From assembly GCF_002531755.2 (NCBI RefSeq), contig NZ_CP034999.1:124001-188000 (forward strand): a stretch of 64,000 bases of DNA, written 5' to 3'. The translations under genes were made by a program, and so were the position numbers. The stretch comes from Rhizobium acidisoli. GTDB taxonomy: Bacteria > Pseudomonadota > Alphaproteobacteria > Rhizobiales > Rhizobiaceae. Position 1 is the stretch's first letter; each line of letters starts with the position of its first letter. This document shows positions 62,065 through 64,000 of this stretch, piece by piece. The notes under the pieces are model-generated. The model was given only the letters and a program-made list of their open reading frames with translations. It had not been told where the DNA came from and did no database searches.

Positions 62065-64000
62065 GCTGTCTTCCTCCTCTGGTGAAACGCGGCAAGCCAG
62101 TCCTCCCGTCCCTCGCCGATCTCCGCGCGGATGGCATCGGCAAGCTCGACATTGGCCGTCCGGCCGGAGAGGATGGCGAGTTCGTCGTCGAAGCCGTTGA
62201 GGTTCAGCTCGGCGACGACGCTATTGTGCCCCTGCTTTACGATAAACCGGCGGCTCTCGACGGAGAGCTCGCGCGAGACGAGCTCGAATTCGCGCTCAGT
62301 CAGCTTGAAGCCGTCGACATAGTCGGCGCGGTCGCCGCGCGGGTTCGGAAGAAAGATCTGGGTCGGGCACTGCTCGATGATAGTGTGGGCGATCGGCGAT
62401 ACGATGGCGTCGCGCGGGCTCTGGGTCGCAAACAGCATGAGACCGTTCTGCTTGCGGATCGTCTTGAGCTTGTTCTGGGCGAGATCACGAAAGCCTTCGT
62501 CCTGCAGCGCCTTCCAGAACTCGTCGATGACAATGATGATGCGACGCCCGTCGATCAGCTGCTCGATGCGATAGAACAGGTAGGCCATCAACGGCGTGCG
62601 GATCTCCTCATTGTCGAGGAAATCGGTCATGTCGTAGCCGATGAACCTGGCGCCGATGCCGATGTCGTCAGCCTCGTTGTCGAAGACCCAGCCGAGCGGG
62701 CCGCCCTTTTCCCATCGTCGGAGACGTGCGGCAATGCCCTCGGGATCGGTGTTGTTGAGGAACGTGCGCAGGGCGCCGATGGAGCGACGCTCCACCGGCA
62801 GGTCCGCCACCCCGTCGACCGCCAAGGCGATGTCGCGCAACTCGGTAATCGATAATTCTCCAGATGCGGGTCGCACCAGCTTGGCGATCCAGCCGGTGAG
62901 GAATACTTTGTTTTCCGCAGTGAATTCCAGTGCTTTCAACGGCGCGCAGCCGGTGGCGGCACCGTTACTGAGCGGCAGATAGGTGCCACCGGCCGCGCGT
63001 ACGAAGAGATCGGCGCCGCGGTCCTTGTCGAAGAAGACCATATGCGGATCATGCTTTTCGAGCTGCGACAGCATGAAGTTCAAGAGCACCGTCTTGCCCG
63101 CACCCGACGGGCCGCAGACGAAAGTGTTGCCGAGGTCGCCGTGGTGGAAATTGAAATAGAAGGGTGAACCGGATGCGGTCTTGAGCATGGCGACGGCCGG
63201 TCCCCACTCGTTGCCGTCCTTCTGACCTGTCGGATAGGAGTGATAGGGAGCAAGGGCTGCGAAGTTGCGCGACGTGATCGCTCCCGAGCGCGCGCGATAG
63301 CGGAAATTGCCCGGCAGTTGTGCCCACCAGGCAGCCTCGAGCCCAAGATCCTCGCGGGCGACGACCGCGCCGCCGCTGGTGAGATAGGCGCGCGCCTTCG
63401 CCATGTGATCGGTCAGTTCCTTGACCGAGGGAGCGAAGACGGCAAGCGTAAGATGATGTTCCCCAAGAACGAAGCGATTGGATTCAAGGTCGTCCATCGC
63501 CTCACCGAGTTCTTCGATCTGCGAGGCTGCCTTGTCGCCGGCACTGACCATCTGGTTCTGCTTGCGACCCATGATCGTGCGGGCATCGGCCTTTGAGGTG
63601 AAGGCGAAGGACTGCGTCAGGATGAGCTCGAAAGGTGCGGTCAGGATAGCGTCGAGCATGCCGCTGCGCGTCGTCGCCGGATATTCCTTGAAGCCGAACA
63701 TGCCGGCATAGCGGCTGTCGGCCTCGTGACGGATCTCGACGGTCTCGCGCCCGAATATCACCCGATCGGAATAGATCGCCGAGGAAATTCGTCCCTCCGT
63801 CAACGGAATCGGTTCCCGCCGCCCGCCGACGATCTGGTGGAGCACTTCGCTCGGGCCGGAGAACAGGATGCCGTCCTGTTCGTCCAGAGTGAGCAGCCTC
63901 GGCTCGAACCGCTGCAGGCCGGCGACGACATCCGCCACCCGGTCGCGCAGATGCTTCAAGGCGTGCTCGTCAAGCTCGATACCGGAGCGGCGCGCCTTGC
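62061..64000 (-). CDS. virB4: VirB4 ATPase, 5' part outside the window
   Basis: The frame is open to the window edge, so the start lies beyond 64000. The visible part has Walker A CGPSGAGKTVLLNF and Walker B RRIIIVIDEFWKALQDE, and the motif MLFATQSPRDAI, all typical of VirB4. It energises the channel and pilus assembly. virB1 to virB3 must lie further right. Confidence 0.95.
   Translation of the reverse strand, partial: KARRSGIELDEHALKHLRDRVADVVAGLQRFEPRLLTLDEQDGILFSGPSEVLHQIVGGRREPIPLTEGRISSAIYSDRVIFGRETVEIRHEADSRYAGMFGFKEYPATTRSGMLDAILTAPFELILTQSFAFTSKADARTIMGRKQNQMVSAGDKAASQIEELGEAMDDLESNRFVLGEHHLTLAVFAPSVKELTDHMAKARAYLTSGGAVVAREDLGLEAAWWAQLPGNFRYRARSGAITSRNFAALAPYHSYPTGQKDGNEWGPAVAMLKTASGSPFYFNFHHGDLGNTFVCGPSGAGKTVLLNFMLSQLEKHDPHMVFFDKDRGADLFVRAAGGTYLPLSNGAATGCAPLKALEFTAENKVFLTGWIAKLVRPASGELSITELRDIALAVDGVADLPVERRSIGALRTFLNNTDPEGIAARLRRWEKGGPLGWVFDNEADDIGIGARFIGYDMTDFLDNEEIRTPLMAYLFYRIEQLIDGRRIIIVIDEFWKALQDEGFRDLAQNKLKTIRKQNGLMLFATQSPRDAIVSPIAHTIIEQCPTQIFLPNPRGDRADYVDGFKLTEREFELVSRELSVESRRFIVKQGHNSVVAELNLNGFDDELAILSGRTANVELADAIRAEIGEGREDWLAAFHQRRKTA

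Overview
The window looks like part of a symbiotic plasmid of a Rhizobium of the R. etli / R. phaseoli group. It carries a TraA/TraC/TraD/TraG conjugation module with an oriT, most of a VirB type IV secretion operon, and an avidin that I recognise from memory as rhizavidin of R. etli. Toxin-antitoxin pairs and a dense litter of decayed insertion sequences (IS481, IS256, IS630, IS66, IS6 and IS5 types) fit the same picture. The plasmid assignment is inference; the gene families are read from the sequence.

Layout. Positions 1-7000 hold the tail of an ATPase gene, a broken HNH nuclease, several dead transposases and a small lectin gene behind a -24/-12 promoter. Positions 7270-13690 hold the most interesting unit. 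Two tandem NifA-type upstream sites and a sigma-54 promoter precede a five-gene operon. It encodes an aldo/keto reductase joined in frame to twelve perfect copies of a 14-residue repeat and a possible leader-recognition domain, then a SPASM radical SAM enzyme, a B12-type radical SAM enzyme, a second SPASM radical SAM enzyme, and an IscA-fold protein without its cysteines. I read this as an undescribed peptide-modification (RiPP-like) system under nitrogen-fixation control. Positions 13978-25634 hold pcp, rhizavidin, a decayed molybdenum hydroxylase operon around an intact lactonase-like gene, HxlR regulators, serA and more dead insertion sequences.

Positions 26337-33705 hold a secreted metallopeptidase behind another sigma-54 promoter, a membrane-anchored nuclease, and a LysR regulator divergent from a polar amino acid ABC uptake operon that lacks an ATPase and ends in a CapA-like phosphoesterase. 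Positions 33783-40174 hold an XRE regulator, a strongly folded intergenic element, and an AraC/MFS/methyltransferase group that may make or export a small molecule.

Positions 40280-56085 are the conjugation module. The oriT lies between traA and traCDG, and the nick orientation makes the region to its right the leading region. There, minus-strand plasmid genes (DUF736, DUF2493, a coiled-coil miniprotein and others) each have a long inverted repeat just upstream of the start, an arrangement that resembles single-strand promoters. Positions 56129-64000 are virB11 to virB4 on the minus strand, with virB4 running off the window.
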